Positions 40,882-50,229 of a stretch of DNA of 64,000 nucleotides are shown in pieces (position 1 is the first letter of the stretch; every line of letters starts with the position of its first letter). The stretch is taken from positions 248,001 to 312,000 of the forward strand of contig NZ_JBNRLS010000004.1 in the NCBI RefSeq assembly GCF_050379415.1, written 5' to 3'. Source of the stretch: Marinobacter sp050379415. Its GTDB lineage: Bacteria > Pseudomonadota > Gammaproteobacteria > Pseudomonadales > Oleiphilaceae. The position numbers and the translations under genes were made by a program. Under the pieces are notes generated by a model. It saw only the letters and a list, made by a program, of their open reading frames with translations, was not told the origin of the DNA and did no database searches.

Positions 40882-41859
40882 ATGGATTTCACCTTCCTCG
40901 GCACCTCCGCCGGCACACCAACAAAGGCCCGGAATGTCACTGGCCTGGCACTGATGCACGGCAAACCGAAACACTGGTACCTGATCGATTGCGGAGAAGG
41001 CACCCAGCACCAACTGCTGCACACCCGCCACTCCGTGATGCAGCTGCAGGCGATTTTTATCACCCACGTGCACGGTGACCACACCTTCGGCCTGCCCGGC
41101 CTGCTCACCAGCGCTTCCATGCTCGGCCGTACCGAGCCCCTGTTCCTGATTGCTCCCAGGCCGGTGAAAACCTTTGTGGAAACCGCCCTGGGCAACAGCG
41201 ATTCCAGCCTGAGCTATGAGCTCAAATTCATCGACTCGGAAGCCGACGAATTCTATTGGGAAGACGACGCAGTCGAGGTCATGACCACCCCGCTCTCCCA
41301 CCGGGTTTCCAGCCGCGCCTTCACCTTCACCGAGAAGAACCTTGAACGGCAGTTGCTGAAGGACAGACTCGAGGCCGACAATGTCGAACCGGGCCCGGCC
41401 TGGGGAGAATTGCAGCAAGGCAGGGATGTGGTGCTGGAGAACGGGACGGTACTTCGCAGTGACCAGTACACCGCCATTACCCGGCAACCCAGAAAAATCG
41501 TGGTGGGCGGCGACAACGACAACCCGGAACTACTCGAAGCCGCCTGCCAGGACGCCCATGTGCTGATCCACGAGGCCACCTATACCCAGGAAGTCGCTGA
41601 CCGCGTTGGCTCCTGGCCTCAGCACAGCTCGGCGGCACAGGTCGCCCGGTTCGCCGAGGCCGTGGGCATTCCCAACCTGGTGCTGACGCATTTCAGCTCC
41701 CGCTATCAGCTAAGCCGGGATGCCTACCCCCACATCGGCGAAGTCGAAGCCGAAGCCACAGGGCTGTATCGCGGAACGCTTTTTCTTGCCCGGGATTTCG
41801 CCAGCTACCGGCTCGAAAAGGACCTGACACTCCAGCTTCGGGAGCCGGCGGGACAATAG
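40882..41859 (+). CDS. rnz: Ribonuclease Z
   Basis: 325 residues. MDFTFLGTSAGTPTKARNVTGLAL at the N terminus and the metal motif FITHVHGDHTFGLPGLL (HxHxDH, about 60-76) define RNase Z of the beta-CASP-less MBL group, which matures tRNA 3' ends. HEATYTQEVADRV and LTHFSSRYQ (His ligands) follow. The Leu-rich PRPVKTFVETAL exosite arm is present. Length is near that of E. coli RbnA. Confidence 0.94.
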   Translation: MDFTFLGTSAGTPTKARNVTGLALMHGKPKHWYLIDCGEGTQHQLLHTRHSVMQLQAIFITHVHGDHTFGLPGLLTSASMLGRTEPLFLIAPRPVKTFVETALGNSDSSLSYELKFIDSEADEFYWEDDAVEVMTTPLSHRVSSRAFTFTEKNLERQLLKDRLEADNVEPGPAWGELQQGRDVVLENGTVLRSDQYTAITRQPRKIVVGGDNDNPELLEAACQDAHVLIHEATYTQEVADRVGSWPQHSSAAQVARFAEAVGIPNLVLTHFSSRYQLSRDAYPHIGEVEAEATGLYRGTLFLARDFASYRLEKDLTLQLREPAGQ

Positions 41860-41898
41860 ATCAGCATTGGGCCGCCAGCTTCGAACGGCAACGCAGCG

Positions 41899-43398
41899 CT
41901 ACTTCATCGAGATGGTGGTATTCACCTCTTCAGACAGATGATCCGGCTCAAACCAGCGTGCGGTGACCGTCTTCGTCTGAGTCCAGAACTGGATCGCCTG
42001 CTTGCCATTGGGCCCCAGGTCGCCCAGCTTGGAACCCCGGGAGCCGGTGAAGCTGAAGAAGGCGACCGGCACGGGAATCGGCACGTTGATACCCACCTGG
42101 CCCACATCGATATCGTTCTCGAAACGACGGGCGGCCCAGCCAGAACCGGTGAAGATGGACGTGCCATTGCCGTTCGGGTTCCGGTTGATGAACTCGATGG
42201 CTTCATCCAGGGTATCCACCTCGACGACACACAGTACGGGCCCGAAAATTTCCTCCTGATAGATGATCATTTCCGGCTTCACGTTGGTGAAGACCGTCGG
42301 CCCCACGAAATTGCCCTCCGGATACCCCTCAACCGTGCAACCACGACCATCGAGCGCCAGGGTAGCGCCCTCCTTCTCGCCTTTCTCGATCAGGCCGACG
42401 ACCCGCTTGAGCGCCTGGGGAGAGACCAACGGGCCCAGATCCGCATCACGCTGGATGCCCGGGCCAACCTTCAGATTTTTCGATTTCTCAATGATTTCCG
42501 GCAACCACTCCCGGGCCTTGCCCACCAGAACCAGCACCGAGTTGGCCATACAGCGCTGGCCGGCCGCACCAAACGCTGAACCGATCATGTTGTTGATAGC
42601 CTGGCTGCGGTTGGCATCAGGCATGATTACGCAGTGGTTCTTCGCACCCATCATGGACTGGACGCGTTTTCCTGCTGCACCTGCGCGGTTGTATATGTGG
42701 GTACCGACGTGGGTGGAGCCAATGAAGGAGACTGCCTTGATATCCGGGTGATCACAGATCATGTTGGCCACATCCGGCCCACCATGGACCACGTTCAACA
42801 CCCCGGCTGGAATGCCAGCTTCGTGGGCTAGCTCCACCAGTCGCATGGTGGAACTGGGATCCTGCTCGGAAGGCTTCAGGATAAACGCGTTACCGGTGGC
42901 AATGGCCAGCGGGAACATGAAACAGGGCAACATCACAGGGAAGTTAAAAGCGGTGATTCCCGCGCCCACGCCCAGCGGCTGGTTCAGCGAATAGACGTTC
43001 ACGCCACCTGCGGCGTTCTCGGCAATCTCACCCAACTGCAATGATGTGATCGAACAGGCGTGCTCGATGACCTCCAGGCCCCGGCCGACCTCACCCTCGG
43101 CATCCGGCAGGGTCTTGCCGTGTTCCTCGGTTATCAGCTCCGCCAGCTCCGTGGTGTGCTCCCGTACCAGAGCCTGGAATTTCAGCATGATGCGCATGCG
43201 CTGAACGAGCGGCACTTTGCGCCAATCACGGAATGCCTCCCGGGCTGACGACACCGCCCGCTCAACTTCAGCCTCAGTGGCAAACGGCACCCGGGAAACC
43301 AACTCCTGGGTGGCCGGATTAATAACATCGCGCCACTCCGAACTCTCCGAACGGACTGGCTTACCATCAATGAAAAGGGGTATCTCACGAACAGACAT
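41899..43398 (-). CDS. CoA-acylating methylmalonate-semialdehyde dehydrogenase (second copy)
   Basis: 499 residues. Full aldehyde dehydrogenase core with GITAFNFPVMLPCFMFPLAI, the cofactor loop VSFIGSTHVGTHIYNRAG and catalytic Cys283 in GAAGQRCMANSV. It is a paralogue of the mmsA gene at 11731 but with different ends, and is not in a valine operon. Possible roles: malonate semialdehyde (beta-alanine) or myo-inositol degradation. Stands alone, followed by no obvious partner, 79 bp from the monooxygenase gene. Confidence 0.92.
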   Translation of the reverse strand: MSVREIPLFIDGKPVRSESSEWRDVINPATQELVSRVPFATEAEVERAVSSAREAFRDWRKVPLVQRMRIMLKFQALVREHTTELAELITEEHGKTLPDAEGEVGRGLEVIEHACSITSLQLGEIAENAAGGVNVYSLNQPLGVGAGITAFNFPVMLPCFMFPLAIATGNAFILKPSEQDPSSTMRLVELAHEAGIPAGVLNVVHGGPDVANMICDHPDIKAVSFIGSTHVGTHIYNRAGAAGKRVQSMMGAKNHCVIMPDANRSQAINNMIGSAFGAAGQRCMANSVLVLVGKAREWLPEIIEKSKNLKVGPGIQRDADLGPLVSPQALKRVVGLIEKGEKEGATLALDGRGCTVEGYPEGNFVGPTVFTNVKPEMIIYQEEIFGPVLCVVEVDTLDEAIEFINRNPNGNGTSIFTGSGWAARRFENDIDVGQVGINVPIPVPVAFFSFTGSRGSKLGDLGPNGKQAIQFWTQTKTVTARWFEPDHLSEEVNTTISMK

Positions 43399-43477
43399 GA
43401 CTGACCTCCGGATGAACGAAACAGGGCGTCGAATAAATATAGACCACTGGATCGTTCCTCGCCGGGTCAGCCGTCGC

Positions 43478-43810
43478 TCACATTCCCCATTCCTGCCCCG
43501 AGTCCGGCGGCATCACCACCCACTCCGGCTCCTCGAACTCTCCCAGCGGAGTGATCTCCACAAAGGGAGCTGCACTGCGGATGATTTCTGTTATGCGGGG
43601 GTCCTTGCCCGACTCCATGGCATCCCGCGCTTCCTTGCTGTCCCAGGATGCGATGGCAATCAGGGTGTTCGGCTCTCCAATTTTCCGGTGGAGCATGGTG
43701 CCACGGGCGCCCGGCGCCTGTTGGATCAGTTCGCTGGCGCGAACCCAGGCGTCTGCGTATTCCTCGGCGGTGTGGCCTTCCTGGACCCGGACTTCGAAGA
43801 TAAATTTCAT
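43478..43810 (-). CDS. Antibiotic-biosynthesis-monooxygenase-fold protein
   Basis: 110 residues from the ATG at 43810 (MKFIFEVRVQEGH), with GGAGCGAG upstream. Pattern of the ABM/quinol-monooxygenase ferredoxin-like fold: FEVRVQEGHTAEEYADAWVRASELIQQAPGARGTMLHR, LIAIASWDSKEARDAMESG, FVEITPLGEFEEPEW. These small dimers act on quinols, heme or polyketides; here the role is unknown. Confidence 0.8.
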   Translation of the reverse strand: MKFIFEVRVQEGHTAEEYADAWVRASELIQQAPGARGTMLHRKIGEPNTLIAIASWDSKEARDAMESGKDPRITEIIRSAAPFVEITPLGEFEEPEWVVMPPDSGQEWGM

Positions 43811-43971
43811 CGCTCGCTCCCATTTCGACTTTGTTTCACGACCATAGTCCGAGTGAATTTGCGTCGAATCAAACCAGCCGGCCAAAGAATTGGCAGCATC
43901 CGCTTTTGGATGCCACTCTTTGAGTATGTAGAACAACACGCATTTGCCAAGCCAAACAGGAGAAACACGCC

Positions 43972-44391
43972 ATGTTCAGCAAAATCCTGGTTCCGGTGGA
44001 CCTGTCTCACCTCGATAAAATGCCCAAAACGCTGGAGATATCCATTGATATCGCCAAACATTACAACTCCACCCTCTGCTACGTGACCGTCACCAACACG
44101 ACGCCGGGTGCTGCCGCTCACAATCCCAAAGAGCTGGCGGAAAAGCTCCGGGAGTTCGCAGAGGAGCAAGGCAAGTCCCACGGCATCAAGACCCAGTCAA
44201 AAGTGATCGAGACGCCGGACACCGCAGTGGAACTTGATGACAGGCTTCTGGATGTGATCAAGGAAACAGGCGCGGATCTTGTGGTGATGGCCTCCCATCC
44301 GCCCGGCACCGGCGACCGGCTGCATATTCTGCATTCCAACGCTGCCAGGCTGGTAAAGCATAGTGATGTGTCGATCTTCGTTGTTCGCTAA
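43972..44391 (+). CDS. Universal stress protein
   Basis: 139 residues. FSKILVPVDLSHLDKMPKTLEIS (UspA start), VIKETGADLVVMASHPPGTGDRLHILHSNAARLVKHSDVSIFVVR (ATP-binding G-x2-G-x9-G-S/T region, with the second glycine region altered to GTGDRLHILHSNAA). A small Usp of the marine type; AGGAGAAAC precedes the start. Confidence 0.92.
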   Translation: MFSKILVPVDLSHLDKMPKTLEISIDIAKHYNSTLCYVTVTNTTPGAAAHNPKELAEKLREFAEEQGKSHGIKTQSKVIETPDTAVELDDRLLDVIKETGADLVVMASHPPGTGDRLHILHSNAARLVKHSDVSIFVVR

Positions 44392-44401
44392 GCACGGAAC
44401 A

Positions 44402-45235
44402 TCAGGTCGCTAAATTCCGTTTCTGCCACACCATAACGACCAGTGTGGCGAGAATGACATTACCGGCAAGCATGAAAGGATACATATCCGGCGAGATGCG
44501 CAGCCACTCGCCGGTGAAGTTCATCATCGCGTGGAAGACCAGTACCGCCAGGATACTGCGGCCGGTGCGATTGTAGACATGCATGATCATCAGGGTATGG
44601 CAGACAATCATGGGCAGCCACCAGTATAGCTCCGGGCTGAAGGTGGTATTGGCATAGTAGCCCGGGAACCAGACAAAGGGCGCATGCCAGGTGGCCCAGA
44701 CCAGGCCATTGATCACGCCAGACAGGACCGGGTTCAGGTGTTGTTGCAAAGTCTCGAGGTAATAGCCCCTCAGGCCCACTTCCTCAATCGCCGGAAACAC
44801 GAAGGATAACAGCAGGAGAAACAACAGAGGACCAGGGTTGGAAAACAACCCCCAGTCCGGATCCAGCGGTGTGTCCGTGATACCGAGAAAAACGGCGATA
44901 CCCGCCTTGGCGAGGTCAAACACCAGCCAAAACAGCAGGATTCCCAACCACCAAGTGGCGGGAATCCGGCGCAAGTCCACCAGTCGCCTGCCCAGATCAC
45001 GCAACTGGCGCCTGCCGCCGGAAAGCGCCGCCAGTGATAGCCCGGCCACCAAGGGGCTGGCACCGCCTAACAGGAACCACAACAGATTGGGGAAGGCCCA
45101 GACCGACGAGTCCGAGAGCAAAACGGGCATCCAGAACAGGTAAGCCCAGCCCAGATACACCAGAGGAAATGCCAGCACCGGATGCGCGCGAACCCAGGTC
45201 CCCAGCTTCGCCACCCGCTCTCTCTGCTCAGGCAT
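44402..45235 (-). CDS. CPBP-family intramembrane metalloprotease
   Basis: 277 residues, about eight helices. Motif 1 is EEVGLRGYYLETLQ, motif 2 NGLVWATWHAPFVWF, motif 3 VFHAMMNFTGEWL. This is the typical bacteriocin-immunity-like/Abi CPBP arrangement. Its start lies inside the end of the DUF6544-like gene (8-bp overlap at 45228), so both are co-transcribed. Confidence 0.92.
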   Translation of the reverse strand: MPEQRERVAKLGTWVRAHPVLAFPLVYLGWAYLFWMPVLLSDSSVWAFPNLLWFLLGGASPLVAGLSLAALSGGRRQLRDLGRRLVDLRRIPATWWLGILLFWLVFDLAKAGIAVFLGITDTPLDPDWGLFSNPGPLLFLLLLSFVFPAIEEVGLRGYYLETLQQHLNPVLSGVINGLVWATWHAPFVWFPGYYANTTFSPELYWWLPMIVCHTLMIMHVYNRTGRSILAVLVFHAMMNFTGEWLRISPDMYPFMLAGNVILATLVVMVWQKRNLAT

Positions 45236-46061
45236 TGGGAAAACTGATCTCCGTTACATCCACCACAAAGAACGGAAAATAGCGCTCCGTTCCGAAATGG
45301 TTGCCCGCCTCAACATGCATCGGCAACCGGAAGCCCTCCACTTCCCGAAACTCTGAGAGATAGCCACCAAAAGGCTGCCAGCGGTATTCCTTTTCCGGAT
45401 TGGCATTGCTCCAGCGATCAAAGCGCACCTGAATCGGTTGGCCATCCTCTGCAACTGTCACATCCACCGCCTGGGATAACCCGTTATGCCGCACCGTTAC
45501 CCGGGCAACATTCACATCCACCAGCTCCCAATGCATGTTAGGCCCGGGCAGCAGCGCTGCGGGCGTCCAGAACACGGCTTCTGCCACGTAGCGCCCGAAT
45601 GCCGAACGGGCATGATCCGGCGTACCCCCCATGCGGGCCACCGGCAGCAATCCCATTAACCAGAATCGTGTCCAGCGACCGGTGTCCGAACCTGAGAGCC
45701 GCATCCAGTCGCGCCGCGCATTCATACTCCAGATGAAACCGACCGGCGCCGCCAGGGTCTGCCGGGCCGACATCGCCAGGTATTTTGGTAAGTCCCGATC
45801 TCCCATCCCGAACTTTCCCTCCATCGAGAACGTTGCCACGGTATACAGCGGCGTTTCCGGGGCGATGGTGTAGCGAAAGTAACGCCGAGCCGGTTCCGGC
45901 AGGTGGTCGACCATGGCCGGGTCGAACCGGGCGGGATCCCGTGGTTGGTGCCGGACCAGTGACTCCACGGTCCGGCAATCTGCCCTGTGATCGGCAAAGC
46001 GGCGGGCAGACAGTCCGGCAAGTCCGAGCAAGATCAGAGTGCTGAGTGCGTAGATCACCAT
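45228..46061 (-). CDS. DUF6544-family protein
   Basis: 277 residues. A short N-terminal helix (VIYALSTLILLGLAGLSA), then LPEPARRYFRYTIAPETPLYTVATFSMEGKFGMGDR and later FGRYVAEAVFWTPAALLPGPNMHWE, VTVAEDGQPIQVRFDRWSNANPEKEYRWQPFGGYLSEFREVEGFRLPMHVEAGNHFGTERYFPFFVVDVTEISF. This fits the DUF6544 pattern. Function unknown. First gene of a two-gene unit with the CPBP protease. Confidence 0.75.
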   Translation of the reverse strand: MVIYALSTLILLGLAGLSARRFADHRADCRTVESLVRHQPRDPARFDPAMVDHLPEPARRYFRYTIAPETPLYTVATFSMEGKFGMGDRDLPKYLAMSARQTLAAPVGFIWSMNARRDWMRLSGSDTGRWTRFWLMGLLPVARMGGTPDHARSAFGRYVAEAVFWTPAALLPGPNMHWELVDVNVARVTVRHNGLSQAVDVTVAEDGQPIQVRFDRWSNANPEKEYRWQPFGGYLSEFREVEGFRLPMHVEAGNHFGTERYFPFFVVDVTEISFPNA

Positions 46062-46252
46062 GGTTACAGGACTTTCCTTGTCTGTTCGTTTCGGGCCATG
46101 AAATTAGCTCTTTTGAGTAATACAAGAACCACCGCCGATTCCCAATACTTGAAATGTGACGCTCATTGCAGTTTCACGCAAGGACCCGGCGACTATCTCA
46201 GCCCCGGGAGATGGCTCAACCAGAGCCTGAACAGGGAATAGCGGAGATAACA
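46062..46252. other. Intergenic region before the lipoprotein gene
   Basis: 191 bp between divergent genes. Nothing recognised except a GGAGATAACA ribosome binding site next to the lipoprotein start. Probably holds both promoters. Confidence 0.4.
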
Positions 46253-46756
46253 ATGAAAACCTTACCCTTACTGCTCGCACTTGCCGTGATCACCGGCTGT
46301 GCGAGCACCGATACCCAGCGCTATGCATCACTGACCCCACCTGCTTCCGATAATTCGGAATCACTTCTGGTCATCCTCTCTTCCGAGCAGAAGGCCGCTG
46401 CCACCAGTTCTGTCGGCGAGCTGCTGGCGGACGCCGGGGACGTCGAGTTTTTCAACGTCTATGGCGTTGCCGGCGCGGGGCCGGACGGAGGCATGGTGGT
46501 CTGTGGCAACATGAAAGCCAGCGATCCCCGTGGTGGCCCTGCCAGGACCCAACCGTTTGCTTTCTCCAGAGAACGGGCCATGCTTCTGGATGAAGCAACA
46601 AACTGGGGATTCGTTAACACCGGTCGCGAAGTGGCACATCCGCACCGCCAGAGGCCTTTTGTCGGCTCCTGGTGGGTTCAGTGTCGTCCGCAAACCTTCT
46701 CGGTTCTCGTGGAACGACACCAGGAAAACCAGCGAACCATACAGGCGCTGAGGTAA
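46253..46756 (+). CDS. Uncharacterised lipoprotein
   Basis: 167 residues from the ATG at 46253 (MKTLPLLLALAVITGC), with GGAG upstream; the lipobox is VITGC. The mature part contains LLADAGDVEFFNVYGVAGAGPDGGMVVCGNMKASDPRGG and PFVGSWWVQC; I recognise no family. The stop is 11 bp before the hybrid kinase gene, so it may be co-transcribed. Confidence 0.75.
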   Translation: MKTLPLLLALAVITGCASTDTQRYASLTPPASDNSESLLVILSSEQKAAATSSVGELLADAGDVEFFNVYGVAGAGPDGGMVVCGNMKASDPRGGPARTQPFAFSRERAMLLDEATNWGFVNTGREVAHPHRQRPFVGSWWVQCRPQTFSVLVERHQENQRTIQALR

Positions 46757-46766
46757 CCGGCCACCC

Positions 46767-48515
46767 ATGAATGCCACGGAGATCGAGCAACGCATCACGT
46801 TCGAGGCGCTGGCCCCTCACTTCAACAAGATGCGTGAGTGGGCTGCTATTACCATCCTGGTTCCCCTGACCGTTGTTCTGGTTCTGTGGAACCAGGTGGA
46901 CCGGGTATTGCTTTCAGGATGGTTCGTTCTTGTGATCGCGGGCATTGGCACCCGCTATCTGCTCACGGCCGCCTACCAGAAGCAGGATGTCACCCTCACC
47001 AGTGCCGAACCCTGGCATTGTAAACTCCTTATGTTACAGGTTTACCTCGGAGCCCTGTGGGCGATCGCGGTTTTTCTGTTTGCGGGCACCGAGTCCGTGC
47101 CCCATCAGGTATTCATGATCACTATGGCCCTGATCTTGGGCATCGGCTCCATCTCTGCCGGTACCCATTGGCTGCCTCTCTATTACAGCTACGGCATGCC
47201 CATCAAGGGCGCTCTGGTGGCACACTTTATCAGCCTCGGAGAAGTCGCCTGGTTTGCCCTGGCGATGATGGTCGCGTTCGCGATTCTGGCGTCCTACAGC
47301 TTTGCCAAAAAGCTCAACTCCATCGTGCGTTCGGAAATGCACCTTCGCTTCGAAACCGCCGATCTTGCCGATCAGCTCAGGCAGAAATCCAAGGAACTGC
47401 AGACCGCCATTCAGGCAAAGTCACGTACCCTGGCAACAGCGAGCCATGATTTCCGGCAGCCTCTGCACGCACTCTCGCTTTTCTTCGATGCACTCAAAGG
47501 CGCGGGCAGCCCACAGGAAGAACAACGCATTCTCCGCCGGATCGATACCTCCCTGGATGCCATGCGCCGGATGTTTGATGCCCTGTTCGATATTTCCCGG
47601 CTCGATGCCAAAATTATCCAGCCGGAGCCGGTGGACTTCGACATTGAATTTTTTCTCATTCAGCTATCGGAAGAATTCCGGGAAAAAGCCGAACAGAAGG
47701 AACTGGATCTCAGGCTTCATACCCGACCCGCCGTAGTGAGAGTCGATCGGGGCCTTCTTGAGCGAGTGATGCGTAATCTGATCGCCAATGCCATTCGATA
47801 CACCCGCTCGGGGGGCGTTCTCATCAGCGCCCGTCCGAGGGAGGACTCGACACTTGTCCAGGTATGGGATACCGGCATCGGCATTCCCCGGGAGGCACGG
47901 GAGCGAGTTTTCGTGGAGTTCGAACAGGCACACCCCTCTCCCCACGAGGATGAGAGAGACAAGGGGTTGGGATTTGGCCTGGCTATCGTTCACAAGCTCT
48001 GTGAGCTGATGGAGCTGCCGCTGGACCTGCGCTCCGACGAAGGCAGGGGATCCGTTTTCAGCCTCACTATTCCACACGGTGATCCGGCCAGGATGAAACA
48101 TAGGGAAGAGCAACCTGCGGAGCCGATCTGGCAGGCCTCAGGACATCGCATTCTGGTCATCGACGACGACAGGAATGTGCTTAATGCGATGGACATACTG
48201 CTGAGGCGCTGGAAGTTCAGGGTCACTGCCGTGTCATCCCTGGCGGAAGCCCTCCGGCAATCACCGGAGCAACCGGACCTGGTGCTGTCTGACTTCAGTC
48301 TGGAGGGCTCGAAAAATGGTGTTGAAGTCATCCGGAGCCTCAGGCGACGATATGGGGCCGAGTTACCAGGCATCATTATCACCGGCACCACCAGCTCCCG
48401 GCAGCTGCGGGAGGTTGAAAGGAGCGGTCTCAGGATGATTCACAAACCGGTCAGCCCGGCCAGACTCAGGAGCCTCATACAGCGACAGCTCACCAACACT
48501 GCCAGTATCGATTAA
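46767..48515 (+). CDS. Hybrid sensor histidine kinase with C-terminal receiver
   Basis: 582 residues. Six or so transmembrane helices up to about residue 195 act as an integral sensor. The dimerisation box is ATASHDFRQPLHALSLFFDAL with phosphorylatable His227, followed by the HATPase region (NLIANAIRYT, DTGIGIP, DKGLGFGLAIVHKLC). The C-terminal receiver (about 455-575) has DDD and the phospho-acceptor Asp509 in LVLSDFSLEG. Similar kinases control motility, biofilm or alcohol metabolism. It is convergent with a NarL-type regulator and overlaps its stop by four bases. Confidence 0.93.
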   Translation: MNATEIEQRITFEALAPHFNKMREWAAITILVPLTVVLVLWNQVDRVLLSGWFVLVIAGIGTRYLLTAAYQKQDVTLTSAEPWHCKLLMLQVYLGALWAIAVFLFAGTESVPHQVFMITMALILGIGSISAGTHWLPLYYSYGMPIKGALVAHFISLGEVAWFALAMMVAFAILASYSFAKKLNSIVRSEMHLRFETADLADQLRQKSKELQTAIQAKSRTLATASHDFRQPLHALSLFFDALKGAGSPQEEQRILRRIDTSLDAMRRMFDALFDISRLDAKIIQPEPVDFDIEFFLIQLSEEFREKAEQKELDLRLHTRPAVVRVDRGLLERVMRNLIANAIRYTRSGGVLISARPREDSTLVQVWDTGIGIPREARERVFVEFEQAHPSPHEDERDKGLGFGLAIVHKLCELMELPLDLRSDEGRGSVFSLTIPHGDPARMKHREEQPAEPIWQASGHRILVIDDDRNVLNAMDILLRRWKFRVTAVSSLAEALRQSPEQPDLVLSDFSLEGSKNGVEVIRSLRRRYGAELPGIIITGTTSSRQLREVERSGLRMIHKPVSPARLRSLIQRQLTNTASID

Positions 48516-49138
48516 TCCAGCAGACCCAGGCTCCGGGCCTTATGCACACATTCGGTCCGATTGTTGGCATTGAGCGCTTTCAGAATGGCAGCGATGTGGA
48601 CCTTGACCGTATGTTCCGCTACGAATAATGCGGCCGAGATCTGCTTGTTGGAATAGCCCTTGGCGACCAGCCCGAGAACATCCATCTGGCGCCGGGTCAG
48701 GGTGCCATGCTCTGGATGACGGCGGGAATGGTAATGGCTGAGGCGCTCTCGAACCGGTGCGGGCACATAGATCTCACCCGATAACACCTGCTCCAGGGCA
48801 CGGAGCATGTCGATCCCGCTCTGCTCCTTGGGAATGTAGCCCAGGGCGCCCAGCTCGAGCGCGGTTCCGATACGGACGATATCTTCTTCGGCGGAGACGA
48901 CAACAACCGGGGTGACAGAGCCGGTTTCCCGCAGCCTTTGGAGAATGGCCAGACCATCCATGCCTGGCATGCCGAGATCGACCAGCACCAGGTCAAAACT
49001 GTCCTCTGCCTCAAGCCTCTCGATTGCCTCCTCAGCCCGATTGCATTCTTCAATGACAATGACACCTTCCAGATGACCGAGCAGGTGTCGCATACCATCA
49101 ATGAAGAGTTGATGGTCGTCCACAATGAACAGTTTCAT
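48512..49138 (-). CDS. NarL/FixJ-type response regulator
   Basis: 208 residues from the ATG at 49138 (MKLFIVDDHQLFIDG), which has AGGA upstream; longer starts at 49153 or 49168 are possible. Receiver with Asp54 (LVLVDLGMPG) and a C-terminal LuxR HTH (TRRQMDVLGLVAKGYSNKQISAALFVAEHTVKVHIAAILKALNANNRTECV). Likely the partner of the neighbouring hybrid kinase, inferred from convergent adjacency. A transcription activator. Confidence 0.93.
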   Translation of the reverse strand: MKLFIVDDHQLFIDGMRHLLGHLEGVIVIEECNRAEEAIERLEAEDSFDLVLVDLGMPGMDGLAILQRLRETGSVTPVVVVSAEEDIVRIGTALELGALGYIPKEQSGIDMLRALEQVLSGEIYVPAPVRERLSHYHSRRHPEHGTLTRRQMDVLGLVAKGYSNKQISAALFVAEHTVKVHIAAILKALNANNRTECVHKARSLGLLD

Positions 49139-49194
49139 TGGCGCATCCTGCATTTGGCCGGCTTCCATCCCGGATCCCGGACCTTCCCCAAATT

Positions 49195-49659
49195 CTAGGA
49201 CGTTTCCCGGGAAACGCCAGACGACTCCGCCATGATCTGGCGCTCAGGCTCGCCAGGCAGCACGCCCGTCAACCAGGCTTCGATCACTGTTTCTCCTTGC
49301 TGGTTCGACAGAACCGCCTCCGCCTTAGCGCGGTTCCTTTCATCCACCTCAGTGATCGTGAACACGCAGGCAATGGTGTCCCCGAAATACACCGGCCGCC
49401 GGAACCGGAAATTCATGCCGGATGCAAGCCAGCCGATCTGGCCGCCCACTTCGGTAATCATTCCGCCCACCAGCAGCCCGTGGCAGATACGGCCCTGCAG
49501 GTTCTTTTCCCCGGCAAACCGGTCATTGTAGTGAACCGGATTGTGGTCCCGGCTGATCTCGCCGAACGCCAGGGTTTCTTCTTCGGTAAAGGTGCGGGTG
49601 ATGGTAAAGGAGTCGCCGGCCTTCAGACCCGCAATGGCCTTCTCGCGTATGGGTGACAT
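49195..49659 (-). CDS. MaoC-family dehydratase (hotdog fold)
   Basis: 154 residues from the ATG at 49659; an open frame to 50019 lies antiparallel to no support and overlaps CopD. The (R)-hydratase motif is FGEISRDHNPVHYNDRFA (Asp and His catalytic pair) and GRICHGLLVGGMITEVGG is the hotdog helix. It hydrates 2-enoyl-CoA to (R)-3-hydroxyacyl-CoA or acts on similar substrates. Starts 32 bp after CopD stop, probably co-transcribed. Confidence 0.88.
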   Translation of the reverse strand: MSPIREKAIAGLKAGDSFTITRTFTEEETLAFGEISRDHNPVHYNDRFAGEKNLQGRICHGLLVGGMITEVGGQIGWLASGMNFRFRRPVYFGDTIACVFTITEVDERNRAKAEAVLSNQQGETVIEAWLTGVLPGEPERQIMAESSGVSRETS

Positions 49660-49691
49660 CAATCCGGATCTCCGATCAACAGCCGCCTGGT

Positions 49692-50147
49692 TCAGAGATA
49701 CCGGCCACCGGCACCGATCGCCACAACGACCAATCCCAGTATCAGGTTGGTACCCACCAGCCTGCGGATCTGCGCCACCTGACGCCCGCCCTCCTGGGGA
49801 TCCTTGTTGGCAACGGCCTGTTTGAGCCGCCGGAAGGGCGCGAAATATACGTGGAAATAAAGCAACATCATCACGATGCCCAGCCCCTGCATGGCGTGGA
49901 TATGCCAGCCGGCGCCGGCCATACCGCCGAACACGCTGAAGACCATCCAGTAACCGGTCACCAGCAACAGGATCACGGCCGCCCACACCCACCGGAAGAA
50001 GCGGGACAAGGTATGGCACCAGAGTACACCGCGCTGGGACGCTTCAATCACCTCGACCACCGCCGGCCGCATGGCCATGTAGGCGAAAAACATGCCGCCG
50101 ACCCAGATCACGGCGGAAAGGAGGTGCAATGCAACAGCCAGACTCAT
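49692..50147 (-). CDS. CopD-family membrane protein
   Basis: 151 residues, four helices. MSLAVALHLLSAVIWVGGMFFAYMAMRP, CHTLSRFFRWVWAAVILLLVTGYW and IHAMQGLGIVMMLLYFHVYFAPFRRL match the CopD/YcnJ-like family with conserved histidines (His8, His45, His83 region). Small stand-alone versions are probably heme or copper binding; function not established. First gene of the pair with MaoC. Confidence 0.88.
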   Translation of the reverse strand: MSLAVALHLLSAVIWVGGMFFAYMAMRPAVVEVIEASQRGVLWCHTLSRFFRWVWAAVILLLVTGYWMVFSVFGGMAGAGWHIHAMQGLGIVMMLLYFHVYFAPFRRLKQAVANKDPQEGGRQVAQIRRLVGTNLILGLVVVAIGAGGRYL

Positions 50148-50229
50148 AAAACGACTCCCGGAAGAGAAATATGTGTGATGAGCATAAGCGCCACCTGCTA
50201 GAAAGCCAACCTGTCATGAAGCCAACCCG

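Noticed and set aside
40813..41487. N-terminal extension of the phosphoribosyltransferase frame
   Set aside because: Overlaps RNase Z antisense; a good Shine-Dalgarno and normal family length support the start at 40812.
49660..50019. N-terminal extension of the MaoC frame
   Set aside because: Lies over the CopD gene in another frame; hotdog family length fits the 49659 start.
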